DNA from: Gammaproteobacteria bacterium | GTDB taxonomy: Bacteria > Pseudomonadota > Gammaproteobacteria > DSM-16500 | Direction of reading: 5' to 3' | Assembly: GCA_021156085.1 (NCBI GenBank) | Contig: JAJNBC010000008.1 | Span: forward strand, 1-64,000 | Length of the DNA: 64,000 nucleotides | In this document: positions 40,501-48,747 of the stretch, one piece after another | Layout of the letters: the number at the start of each line of letters is the position of its first letter | Numbering within the stretch: position 1 is the first letter of the stretch | Position numbers and translations under genes: made by a program | Notes under the pieces: generated by a model | Told to the model about the DNA's origin: nothing | Database searches by the model: none | What the model saw: the letters and a program-made list of their open reading frames with translations, nothing else

Positions 40501-41643
40501 TTAGAGAAATTTCAAGCTATTTTAAAAGACCACCCTATCTTGGGGACAATATTTTTTAATCCTTATACGGGTGAGATAGAGCGTTTTCCTGAGAGTGCGG
40601 ATGAATTAACAGCAAGACATTTACAAATTATTGCTCGCAATGAATCAGAAAATATGACGGGTGCTATCGATGCTAGCAAGTATGGAGATTTATTTACTAT
40701 CCAGCAATTAGCCAGCATCCGCTGCTTAGCAGAACATACCGCCATTACAGGATATCTTGTTCCTACGCATACAGGTGGAGGATATCTCCATCCCAGAGAA
40801 GAAATACCTCAGGAGAAACGACGACACACGATTATGGTTGACCTTTGTGTAACGCGATGGGGGGAAAAGAATCCCTATGGATTACTAGGATTGGTTTTTT
40901 TTCCTATGACAGAAGAAATTCCGCCTAATTATAAGCAATGGCAAGCAGAGATGTATGATGTACTCTATGGAGAAAGCAGGCCTCTCCAACCCTCCGCAAA
41001 AAATAAAATTCCATTTTTTTTAGGTAATATGCAGGGTTATATTGACTTAGAATTGTTATCAAAAATAATGGAAGGACAATTCCAGCTGGGGTGGAATGCT
41101 ACTCTATTCCAAGCTCAAAATTCCCTGACAGAAGAGGAAAAAGTTCACTTTAAATTCCTTATGGAAGCCCCTCGGCCTGAGTTACAACATGCTCAACTCA
41201 ATGGCATTTTAAATGCACTGCCTAATGTAGTTCAAAAGAATCAGCCTATTGAAAAACTCAGTTTAGTATTAAATTTCGAAGATCCTATTTCTCTCGCGTT
41301 GGTAAAAAGTATTGAAAAACAATGCCAGTTAATAAAACCCACCCTGCAAGTGGCTCATACGATGCTTTCTTCGCAAGATGCATTAGTTTTTGAAGAAAAG
41401 GGAGAGGATCTTGTTCCTGCTGTTACCATGATGAGCCATCCCCATACTTTTGTGGGAAATACAGGGCGCCATACGGATGTGCACTCTTCTATGGCTTGCA
41501 ATGTGCCTAATATACAACAATTAAATGCAGGTTTTAATGATAAGATGCTAAAGATTGGAGGAAGGGACTATACTCCATCATCATCGTATGTTATGCCAGA
41601 GCCACTGCCATCAGCCCCGGGTGGCCCGCAGTTTGCAATATAA
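37564..41643 (+). CDS. 1359-residue effector-like protein, first of a three-gene run
   Basis: No family recognised. No signal peptide, membrane span or clear catalytic motif. The N-terminal half is helical. Residues about 630-665, 735-765 and 820-860 each contain a small segment of the type NGYILTADSADSFEHILTIL, which resembles segments in the neighbouring large proteins. A proline-rich linker (residues 889-912) separates a distinct C-terminal domain (about 940-1340), which has GGGYLHPREEIPQ and many conserved-looking aromatic and histidine residues (MMSHPHTFVGNTGRHTDVHS). The DNA has no frame damage over 4 kb, so it is under selection. The next gene starts 18 bp later. Confidence 0.7.
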   Translation: MQSSHNSAPSELLIPIQFREPQAAPYIWVNKDTNKVHLIMSAVGGTHLITTDNTCKTLANIKQSLGIHRGARALTSLTSYQSALMYDIRLIQQTDGKGQASGLLQKKQERLKQINFLLDMLGYIIYGQGQHGNQAMKAFLERDEQWPVFLQAALGAPNNNLFSMHLRPRDINPVTQMIHPVFAVSREDKLEDNPFYPFIKNISHILFKSATPEKTLLAAVKKQLSDGLENKEEEENLALFKRVKEAIQSQAVLLFGEGISLENVKAIAYEQILNLHLLEDGEVFTPEILFDVIIHASGLLQSLAVSPFSEVNKDSNPPSSRDLYLLVQFFLGNANIYCVANKLVASDINFGKMRGLSERLFETVAKAFSEGVPIEERLLDFIDAYCLRQQKLSPHQRAEIIQQFQERWRMIRDAHNFDEFMLLQGKGSFVAHQGSIGTGFVNLLGEQLKIEFKAHPRFADRYKDFCVFIDHTVADYQQVTQAQCVLEVDDPHAQASTVGMTEEALYAFIITLFNKSEDHSLLIDLLFSYVKGNIRVFQILPDRIKEQMKSNPQFNILYEAIGQRIENRDLIQIFNRIMGINTSFRITREMANALYIACITQQEPDEKYKRYQVNLQHMRALLTEIGVEIAGKNIFFNSENEIVLICSEQQASHLQVIINANLRKIYLNQTAIDSIQEYVWTIKDRQVNQRNVSLQAFVEICEQYRDVNQAGKRIIELLKLIAIHDVYLSRPNYDESENGYILTADSADSFEHILTILNYRLLDMPSSKARALYVLLEQHCPSYYEKHIEPLNNQDDAENSKIAQTLKALGLQFAKLSFKDDYNGYKIVASEEVGELIEEINELCKPVSHEKFNAVVPSRLQSRIDFLNSLRESVEERKEGESEKHEKSIPAPPGGPMGLPPLHLQLPPLQAGENEEEEEKKDEVSTALILGALAVKAQAPRLLFTMYPVKASCRGIDEASEPLPSYKDETAIIRLSQRGLEKFQAILKDHPILGTIFFNPYTGEIERFPESADELTARHLQIIARNESENMTGAIDASKYGDLFTIQQLASIRCLAEHTAITGYLVPTHTGGGYLHPREEIPQEKRRHTIMVDLCVTRWGEKNPYGLLGLVFFPMTEEIPPNYKQWQAEMYDVLYGESRPLQPSAKNKIPFFLGNMQGYIDLELLSKIMEGQFQLGWNATLFQAQNSLTEEEKVHFKFLMEAPRPELQHAQLNGILNALPNVVQKNQPIEKLSLVLNFEDPISLALVKSIEKQCQLIKPTLQVAHTMLSSQDALVFEEKGEDLVPAVTMMSHPHTFVGNTGRHTDVHSSMACNVPNIQQLNAGFNDKMLKIGGRDYTPSSSYVMPEPLPSAPGGPQFAI

Positions 41644-41661
41644 ATTAGAGGAAATTAATTT

Positions 41662-44600
41662 ATGTCATTCAGTAGAAAACAGCAAGCAGACGCAGAAGCT
41701 CTCTTCCAAGAGCTTAATGAGAAGCTTCAAGAGCAGATTCGAAGTATTATCACGAATCCGCAGAACAGATCTCTTCAAATGAAGGGAGTGTTTACGGTAG
41801 GAATGACTCGTATACCAGCTAAGAGAGGAATATCACAGCCCTGGCAGTGGGTCGCAATCGTATGTGATAGCAGCGCGCAACATAGTTGCCGACAGCTTAC
41901 AGGAGAGGAAAAAGCATTATACGAAGCAGTAGTTAAGGCGGCGAAGAAGGCAAAGAAAGAGCCAGTATTGCCTGCAGAAGCGCCAGGGCTAGGCCAAGGG
42001 TCTTCAAAGATAATAATAGAACCCCCGAAGAAAGTAAAAGAGGCACCACCTTCACCTCAAGAAAAAGAGAAAGAGAAAAAGGAAGAGGAAGAGGAAGCAA
42101 ACGGGCCTGGAGGAGATGAAGAAAAATCTGAGTGGGATAATAACTGGTCACGGGAACAGAAAATAGAATTTTTGAAAAAGCATCCTGCCTACGTGAATCA
42201 TAAAGTAGGGCTTAACGGTGAAACACCGTTGATGATTCTTCTTAAGGAATATGTAGAAGTAGGCGAAAATTTTTCTTTAGAAAGAATCTTTCCAGAGGAA
42301 GTATACACCATAACAGCTCACCTAGACCTTATCATAACTGATGATCAGGGCCTCACTCTTTTGGATTTGGCTATAGAGAAAAAGCAATTAGGATTTTTAC
42401 ACTACGAAATCAATCTGAAACATCGGGACTTACTAAAAAATGGCATTTTTAAACACTGTAGTCCAGAACGGCTCATCGATTTCAGTATCAGCTACCTCAA
42501 AGAGAAACAAATTTATGTAGCTGAAGAAGAAAAAGAAGAAGACTTAAAGGCCTTACATGCCTTAAAAGATCAACAGCAGCGTGCCTTGAACAATATTGGA
42601 ACCGTCAGGATGATTGTACTCCTCTATCTTCAATATCCCTCTCAGCCTCTAAATGAAGCAATACGCGCAGAGCTGGGCCACCTTAGAAAGGTCTGTGATA
42701 TTATGAAAGACGTAGAGGTAAGATTTCAAAGCATTATATCTTGTTTGCAAGAAGCATATCGAGAAAAGCTTGGCCCAAACCCTGATCCGTGTTTAGTACA
42801 AAAAAACTTGCCTAGCACGATTCAAACTACAAAAGATTTTTGGCACGCATTTCAAAAGGTACATCAAACAATCCAGCCGCCTTCGCGGCTGTTTAATATG
42901 TATTTCTCATTCATATCTAGTGTTCTTGAAGGGCATAAAAGAACTTTGGCTTTAAAAATTGAAGAAGATGAACAAGAGTTTTTTTTGAAAAATATTGAGG
43001 AGATGTTAGAGATAAAAAATACTGCTGTAGTACATCGTGAGAAAAATAAAGATTTTTCGTTACAAAGCATACTGGTAGATTTATCGGCAGCTATTAAAGG
43101 CTTAGAAAAAAATGCAAAAAAAGAAGCAGCTTATTCCATTGCAAAAGTGATGGGATTTTTCCGAGAACCTCCTACGCCCGTGACAGCGGAGCAAGTACAA
43201 GCGTTCATGGCATGGAGTCGAATGGCTCAGGGGCAGCAGAGTCCATTCGATAAGCAAGCCAAAGCTAATATTAAGGTTTTAACAAGTCTTGTTATAGAAA
43301 AAGATTTCATCGATATATTAAGTAAAAGTGACGTTATTCCCTTTCACGAAAAATTAAATTTAATAAATCACATATATGCAACATTGCTTACAGAGGTAAA
43401 TAAAAATAATTTAGACCATAAGAGAGCATTAGTTAATTTTACAGGGGTTTTTTCTCAAGATTCTGATAATCTTTCAAATTTACAGAAATTTTATGCTCAC
43501 TTCGTACATTGGCATAAAGAAAATTTAGGAGAAATATTTAAACTTGAAGAAAATTATTGCTATCCTAATTTACTCCCTTTGTTAGGGAGATTTGTGGAAC
43601 GCATTGCTCAAGAAAAAATAAAACCGCTTGAAGAACAACATAAAAAAAGAGCAGAAGCAGAAGCAGAAGCACACGCAAAAGAACAGAGAAGAGTAGAAGA
43701 ACAACAGAAAAAGGAAGTAGAGCAACAGCAGAAACAGCAAGCAGAACAACAGGCAAAACAAGTAGCACAAGCAGAACAGGCGGAAAAGCAACGTCAAATA
43801 GAAGAGCAAAAAAGACAAGCAGAACAACAGGTAAAACAAGCAGAGCAGCAACGTCAACAACAAGAAGAGCAAAAAATAGAAGAGCAAAAAAAAGAACTAA
43901 AAAAAGAATATAGCCCAATCATTTTCGAACTTTGTAAAATAACTCCAACAGAAGTATGGCCTCAACAGGGAGGAGTAGTCAGCCTCTCCTTTATTGCGCA
44001 AAAAGATGCTCAATATGTATTGGATATATTACAGGAGATTCCTGATTATCCTTTACCTAGACAAGACAAAGTAAGACAAGGAAAAAAAGGAAAAAATTGT
44101 TATTTATTTTACATCAATCCTGCCCAATGGGCATGTATCAAAGAATATTATACCCCGAAAAAGGAGAAATGGGAGGCTATTGCTTCTATAGATCTATCGG
44201 ATTCTTTACTCACCCCTGAAGCAGGGGCAGCTGCCATCTCTTCTTTATTTGGTAAAAAATGTGAAGTAGGACAAAAGCAGGCAAAATGTTATCAATTTTT
44301 ATTTGATAGTAGGGAGGATGCCCTAGCAGTATCTCAACACCTACAACAAATTGATTTTTATCCCTATCATGCTTCTTATCGAGGTTACCTAACAAATTAC
44401 GGTAATAAGTGTGGTGTTTCCATCCACGAAGATCAGTATCGCTGGCTGGTTAAAAGCGTTGTATATGATTTCGATCGTCAATTAGCAAGGTTAAGGGGCG
44501 TATTAGCTTTAGCTGGTTTATCTTCTACTAATTATACTTATCTTAAAGAACAGCTTGACGCTATTCAGTTTAAAAAGGACTTTAACACGCTTTCTATAGA

Positions 44601-44892
44601 AGATATAGAAGAATTTAGAAGAAAGGTTATAGACTTACCTATGCCACTTACGGTAAAAGTAGAAATAGGGTCACTCATTGCAGCAGCGCTTATTTTTGCT
44701 ACCGTCCTTGCAGCGGCCACTCCCCCTGTTGCAGCTGTAGCGGCCGCAGTACCTCTAGTAGTAGCCCTTTCTTTTTCAATATGGGGTGGTGAGAAGGAGA
44801 GAAAACAAAAACAGCAGGATAAAGCAGCCATTAGCAATGCGCTCAATTGTTCTGCACCGGGGCAGGCGGCGGTAGCACGAGAACAGAAATAG
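41662..44892 (+). CDS. 1076-residue ankyrin-like/coiled-coil membrane protein
   Basis: AGAGGAAATTA precedes the ATG. The order is: a small N-terminal domain (1-80), an acidic Lys/Glu linker (105-160), ankyrin-like repeats (180-260; NGETPLMILLKEY, DDQGLTLLDLAIEK), and helices. A Gln/Lys/Glu coiled coil follows at about 652-753. Then come two copies of a small alpha/beta domain (about 767-833 and 870-933; VSLSFIAQKDAQYVLDIL and YQFLFDSREDALAVSQHL), and near the end an Ala/Val-rich hydrophobic hairpin (about 1000-1045). Its acidic stretches and C-terminal hairpin fit a type IV secreted protein, by inference. It is followed after 51 bp by the third gene. Confidence 0.7.
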   Translation: MSFSRKQQADAEALFQELNEKLQEQIRSIITNPQNRSLQMKGVFTVGMTRIPAKRGISQPWQWVAIVCDSSAQHSCRQLTGEEKALYEAVVKAAKKAKKEPVLPAEAPGLGQGSSKIIIEPPKKVKEAPPSPQEKEKEKKEEEEEANGPGGDEEKSEWDNNWSREQKIEFLKKHPAYVNHKVGLNGETPLMILLKEYVEVGENFSLERIFPEEVYTITAHLDLIITDDQGLTLLDLAIEKKQLGFLHYEINLKHRDLLKNGIFKHCSPERLIDFSISYLKEKQIYVAEEEKEEDLKALHALKDQQQRALNNIGTVRMIVLLYLQYPSQPLNEAIRAELGHLRKVCDIMKDVEVRFQSIISCLQEAYREKLGPNPDPCLVQKNLPSTIQTTKDFWHAFQKVHQTIQPPSRLFNMYFSFISSVLEGHKRTLALKIEEDEQEFFLKNIEEMLEIKNTAVVHREKNKDFSLQSILVDLSAAIKGLEKNAKKEAAYSIAKVMGFFREPPTPVTAEQVQAFMAWSRMAQGQQSPFDKQAKANIKVLTSLVIEKDFIDILSKSDVIPFHEKLNLINHIYATLLTEVNKNNLDHKRALVNFTGVFSQDSDNLSNLQKFYAHFVHWHKENLGEIFKLEENYCYPNLLPLLGRFVERIAQEKIKPLEEQHKKRAEAEAEAHAKEQRRVEEQQKKEVEQQQKQQAEQQAKQVAQAEQAEKQRQIEEQKRQAEQQVKQAEQQRQQQEEQKIEEQKKELKKEYSPIIFELCKITPTEVWPQQGGVVSLSFIAQKDAQYVLDILQEIPDYPLPRQDKVRQGKKGKNCYLFYINPAQWACIKEYYTPKKEKWEAIASIDLSDSLLTPEAGAAAISSLFGKKCEVGQKQAKCYQFLFDSREDALAVSQHLQQIDFYPYHASYRGYLTNYGNKCGVSIHEDQYRWLVKSVVYDFDRQLARLRGVLALAGLSSTNYTYLKEQLDAIQFKKDFNTLSIEDIEEFRRKVIDLPMPLTVKVEIGSLIAAALIFATVLAAATPPVAAVAAAVPLVVALSFSIWGGEKERKQKQQDKAAISNALNCSAPGQAAVAREQK

Positions 44893-44943
44893 TAGAATCA
44901 TTTATTATTTACGGAAAATCATTTTTCCCCAAGGGGAGGAATT

Positions 44944-46290
44944 GTGCGTACACGAATAAAACCCGACATTCAACGAATAAAGACCGAGGCTATCCATCAC
45001 CTCCACGCTTCGCTTGGGCCATCTGCGCAACCTCGCGTCAAGCCGAATAAAGTGGAGGCTGTGATGAGAGAAATACTGGCTTCGGCTTTTAACAAAACAG
45101 CAACAAACTATGAAAAAGCCCAGCTTTATAGAAAACTGCGCCATGTTGAGATTATTCCTTCTCAGTATGTCCAACCATATGAGCAAATCTTACAGTCGTT
45201 TCATCCAGTGAATCGGCTAGACAGGTACCAGCGAAGCTTAATTGATGCATTGTTTGTTTATTATAAAGGATATACTTCTTCTGACCCGTTCAAAAAAGCC
45301 TATCAGAAATTCTTTGAAATTATCACTGAGGAGAGAATAAGATCTGCAATTGGCTATCCTTACAATTACATTCTCCAGGAGCAGATACAACGTTATTTTC
45401 AACCGTTGAAATTTCTATTAATGTTAATTATTAATATCGTCACCCCTCTCTTAGGCTTTCTAAGAATTTTTCTTTGCGGCACTCCTATATTAATTCAGTA
45501 TGTAACTACTCATTTTTTAAATTTTTTGATAAATGGATATACCTCAAATTATTTTCACCAGAAATGTACGGCGTATAAAGAAGCGCAATTTCTTGAAGAG
45601 AAAATAGAGTTTATTAGCCAGTGGAAAGATGGCTTGCAAGAAACGACTACGCTATCGGATAAAGAATTTATAGACCTACTAAAAGAGGAGGTGGGGGAGG
45701 ATTTTGAAGAAGAATTCGATAATTTAGTTCGAGATCGTATCTCTATTGCTGGCTTAAGGCGATTAACATTCCTTATTTTTTCGATGTATAAGATGTTAAG
45801 CACCTATCCCACTGATATTCTTTCTGCCTTAGCCTGGCCCATACGGCTTTTAACAGCATGGCCTTTATTCCTATTGGCAGTGGCAGTAGAGCTTTTTAAT
45901 TTAATAGTAGATAGAACCTCTCTGGCTGCTATTACAGTGACCCAGATTATTCGCCTAGGTTTATTTGCTTTCTTAAATATTCCTATATTTGCGTGGGATG
46001 GTATAGGGTATTTGGTGACAAGCATAAAAAATTGTTGCTGCTTTTCGAAGACAGAGCTAGAGCAGGCAGAAAACTCTCCTCAACCTCAAAGGTCGCGTGC
46101 TCCTAGTACCCATGCTCAATTAGCGCCTATGTTAGGGGATAACAATACTCCTGATGGGTCTCCCCAGATAGGTGCTGCATTAGAAGTTCCCCCTCCTCTT
46201 TCCTCTGCCAAGCTTAACGTACAAATACGGTTGGTACAGCCACCAAATTTAGCTCAGCCATATTATCCTGCGACAGGCTTTAGAAATTAG
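44944..46290 (+). CDS. Multi-span membrane protein, third gene of the run
   Basis: 448 codons with a GTG start and a strong GGGGAGGAATT site. It has helical N-terminal 150 residues, hydrophobic segments near 155-200, a soluble acidic loop (EEVGEDFEEEFDNLV, near 252-266), and further hydrophobic segments near 270-285 and 295-365. The tail is proline-rich. No family recognised. The TAG stop at 46288-46290 is the TA target plus the first base of the foldback array, so its original end is probably lost or altered. Confidence 0.68.
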   Translation: MRTRIKPDIQRIKTEAIHHLHASLGPSAQPRVKPNKVEAVMREILASAFNKTATNYEKAQLYRKLRHVEIIPSQYVQPYEQILQSFHPVNRLDRYQRSLIDALFVYYKGYTSSDPFKKAYQKFFEIITEERIRSAIGYPYNYILQEQIQRYFQPLKFLLMLIINIVTPLLGFLRIFLCGTPILIQYVTTHFLNFLINGYTSNYFHQKCTAYKEAQFLEEKIEFISQWKDGLQETTTLSDKEFIDLLKEEVGEDFEEEFDNLVRDRISIAGLRRLTFLIFSMYKMLSTYPTDILSALAWPIRLLTAWPLFLLAVAVELFNLIVDRTSLAAITVTQIIRLGLFAFLNIPIFAWDGIGYLVTSIKNCCCFSKTELEQAENSPQPQRSRAPSTHAQLAPMLGDNNTPDGSPQIGAALEVPPPLSSAKLNVQIRLVQPPNLAQPYYPATGFRN

Positions 46291-46682
46291 GATCTGTTGA
46301 CAATTCTACTATGCCGGCTGTAACGCTTTGATTTTCTGCGCTCCGATGCTCATTGACTCGCATGTCAACTGCGCTTCGGTGCTCAAAAATCAAAGCGTTT
46401 CATCTCGGCCTAGCGAATTGTTCTCAGATCTACTATGCCGGCTCTAACAATTTGCTTTTCTGTGTTCTGATGCTCATTGACTCGCATGTCAACTGCGCTT
46501 CGGTGCTCAAAAATCAAAGCGTTTCACCTCGGCCTAGCGAATTGTTCTCAGATCTACTATGCCGGCTGTAACGCTTTGATTTTCTGCGCTTCGATGCTCA
46601 TTGACTCGCATGTTAACTGCGCTTCGGTGCTCAAAAATCAAAGCGTTCCATCTCGGCCTAGCGAATTGTCAACAGATTCTAA
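46287..46682 (+). repeat. Foldback (MITE-like) element, three-unit tandem array
   Basis: Outer ends are TTAGGATCTGTTGACAATTC and GAATTGTCAACAGATTCTAA with TA on both sides. The ACTATGCCGG motif starts at 46308, 46432 and 46556, a period of exactly 124 bp. At both inner junctions the ends are replaced by a fused sequence, TTGTTCTCAGATCTAC. Each unit folds on itself: CTTTGATTTT arms, a GAGC-CCGA inner stem, and TTGAC/GTCAA at the tip. No protein-coding gene is credible inside. Confidence 0.95.
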
Positions 46683-46705
46683 GGTAAGATATTCAATCTT
46701 GCTAA

Positions 46706-47899
46706 TTATAATGATTCAACTTGCACGTTAAAATGGTAGTTATTCCCGCCATGGTCTTTCACATAATACATGGCGCGATCGGCGATTCTTAATAAAGTAT
46801 TTGCATTATCACCATCGATGGGATAAATGCTGATGCCCACGCTGGCATAGACTTGTACTACTGCTTCTTTTAGCATAATAGGTTCGCGAATGGCGTGGCA
46901 TACACGTTCAGCAATATCTGCAATGCCTTGCACATCTTCCATTTCTTCTAAGATGATAGTGAGCTCATCACCTCCCAAGCGCGAGACAATGTCTTGTTCG
47001 CGTAATATATTTTTAAGACGAGCCACCACAATCAATAAAAGCTGATCACCTGCATCATGCCCATATTGATCGTTCACTTCTTTGAATTTGTCCAAGTCTA
47101 AATATAATAAGGCTAAAATAGTTTGCTTTTTCCCTGCCGTCTCAATTGCTTTAGCAAACATTTCCTCAAACAAGCTACGATTAGCCACATGCGTCAGGGG
47201 GTCATGCGTTGCATCTTGCTTAAGCCGAAGATTAGAAAGCTCAAGCTGATTTTTTGCGGCAGAGAGGTCTTTTAATAAAGCATCATTTTCAAATTGTAAT
47301 TGAATAGAATCTTTAATAATCCGATGTGTTCTAAAAACCAATGTGATGAGATGAAGAAAAAATGCCGATAAAGTAAGTACAAAAAATAAATAAAAAGAAT
47401 CTTTTGCCATAAAACTCAAAATAAGCGGAAGCAAAGCAGGTACTAAGAAAAATAAAGCAGCTCTGCGCATAGGTGAAAAAGCAGGCACGCTGCCTGCGCA
47501 GACCCCTGCTAATATCACCATAATCAGCGCTTGCTGCAAATTGTCTTTTGGCAAAAGGAGAGGGCTTCCAATAAGCCCCCAGCTTATCCCCCCTAAAAAA
47601 GACCCGAGGATAAATAGATGACGCCATAAAGCAAGATGAGGTTCAGGGGCTTTATTGCGTAAAAATGCATTGACTAAAAACAACCGAGCTAAAATGATGG
47701 TCATGGAAAGGGTATACCAAGCATAAACCAAAATAAAAGAAGGGGATTCGGCATAAGATAAATAAATTAAAACGACCGTAGCGCAAACCCAAGAGGCGAT
47801 GAAGCTAGGTTTTGCTTGCTTATATAATGCCGTAATTAAAGCCACTTCAATTTTTTTATTTAGATCAAAAAGAGGATTCTGTTCTTTAATTTTATCCAT
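46706..47899 (-). CDS. Membrane-bound diguanylate cyclase (GGDEF domain)
   Basis: 397 codons from the ATG at 47899, preceded by GGGAGGAG. An upstream in-frame ATG would overlap cpdA. Residues about 35-200 form six or so membrane segments as sensor domain, followed by a short coiled coil and a GGDEF domain (about 230-390). The active-site motif reads GGDEL (near 306), with Leu in place of Phe. The inhibitory RxxD site lies five residues before it (REQD), and LDLDKFKEVNDQYGHDAGD is conserved. It should make c-di-GMP from two GTP with product feedback. It is the last gene of the riboswitch-led operon. Confidence 0.9.
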   Translation of the reverse strand: MDKIKEQNPLFDLNKKIEVALITALYKQAKPSFIASWVCATVVLIYLSYAESPSFILVYAWYTLSMTIILARLFLVNAFLRNKAPEPHLALWRHLFILGSFLGGISWGLIGSPLLLPKDNLQQALIMVILAGVCAGSVPAFSPMRRAALFFLVPALLPLILSFMAKDSFYLFFVLTLSAFFLHLITLVFRTHRIIKDSIQLQFENDALLKDLSAAKNQLELSNLRLKQDATHDPLTHVANRSLFEEMFAKAIETAGKKQTILALLYLDLDKFKEVNDQYGHDAGDQLLLIVVARLKNILREQDIVSRLGGDELTIILEEMEDVQGIADIAERVCHAIREPIMLKEAVVQVYASVGISIYPIDGDNANTLLRIADRAMYYVKDHGGNNYHFNVQVESL

Positions 47900-47921
47900 C
47901 GCAGACTCCTCCCTTTTCTTT

Positions 47922-48719
47922 CTAGTAACCCTTCGCTTCTCCATCAAACTTACCCACGTAGTGCGCAGCACGACAAACTGCGGTTTTTAATTCCCCATGC
48001 GGATATAAATCCACCCATCGATAGCCTGGCGGCAACTCTTCCAAAGCAAAATCAACACAATTTCTTTTAAATTGAATACAGGTGGATGGCGTTGAAAAAT
48101 ATTTAATACCCTTTTTTTCCCCTTGATGCTCTTGATGTACATGGCCAAACAAAATAGTATGCACATGAGAGTAACGCTGGAGAATAGCCCATAATTCTTC
48201 GGCATTGGTCAATCCCAGTTTATCTAGCCATGTGGCGCCCACGGGAATAGGTTGATGATGAAAGACGATGATGGCATGCCGTTCTGGATGTTGTTGCAAA
48301 CAAGTTTCTAAAAAATCAAGTTCGCTACGATTTAAATAACCTTCTACTGCCTGGGGTTTTTGAGAATCTAATAAAATTAATTGCCACTGATCTAATATAA
48401 TATGTTTTGAAGTAGGAAAAATAGCACAGGGCAATATGCGTTTCATTATTTTTGCATCATCGTGATTGCCAGGCACATAATAAATGGGAATGGACGCTGT
48501 TTTAAATGCGTCAACCACGTGTTGATAGCTTGCTTCACTATGATCTTGGGTGAGATCGCCTGTCAATAAAATGAGATCGGGAGGAGATGTTGCTGATTTG
48601 ACTAAATTTAATATAACAGAAAAGCTTTCATAGGTATTTACACCCAGGAGCGTGCTTTCTTTATTTGCATAAAGATGCATATCAGAAATTTGTACTATCC
48701 TAGCCACTTTTTCTATCAT
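47922..48719 (-). CDS. cpdA: 3',5'-cyclic AMP phosphodiesterase CpdA
   Basis: 265 codons. Class III (metallophosphoesterase) cAMP phosphodiesterase. The five metal-binding motifs are present: ISDMHL (near 11), LTGDLTQD (near 53), GNHDD (near 85), FHHQP (near 153), and GHVHQEHQG (near 192). It hydrolyses cAMP to AMP in the cytoplasm. It follows ribBA by 28 bp and precedes the GGDEF gene by 22 bp, so two second messengers share the riboflavin operon. Confidence 0.9.
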   Translation of the reverse strand: MIEKVARIVQISDMHLYANKESTLLGVNTYESFSVILNLVKSATSPPDLILLTGDLTQDHSEASYQHVVDAFKTASIPIYYVPGNHDDAKIMKRILPCAIFPTSKHIILDQWQLILLDSQKPQAVEGYLNRSELDFLETCLQQHPERHAIIVFHHQPIPVGATWLDKLGLTNAEELWAILQRYSHVHTILFGHVHQEHQGEKKGIKYFSTPSTCIQFKRNCVDFALEELPPGYRWVDLYPHGELKTAVCRAAHYVGKFDGEAKGY

Positions 48720-48747
48720 CGCCGAGTCCTTTCTGTCTCCTATAGTA

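Noticed and set aside
43565..43918. Leucine/phenylalanine-rich minus-strand frames that look like membrane proteins
   Set aside because: They are antisense to the Gln/Lys/Glu coiled coil, which by codon complement gives Leu/Phe runs.
46287..46682. Possible CRISPR array
   Set aside because: The period is 124 bp and the whole unit is conserved, with no variable spacers and no cas genes.
46353..46731. Two repetitive plus-strand frames (MTRMSTALRCSKIKAF...) within the tandem array
   Set aside because: They fall entirely in the foldback array; their sequence is the repeat translated, with the same peptide in each unit.
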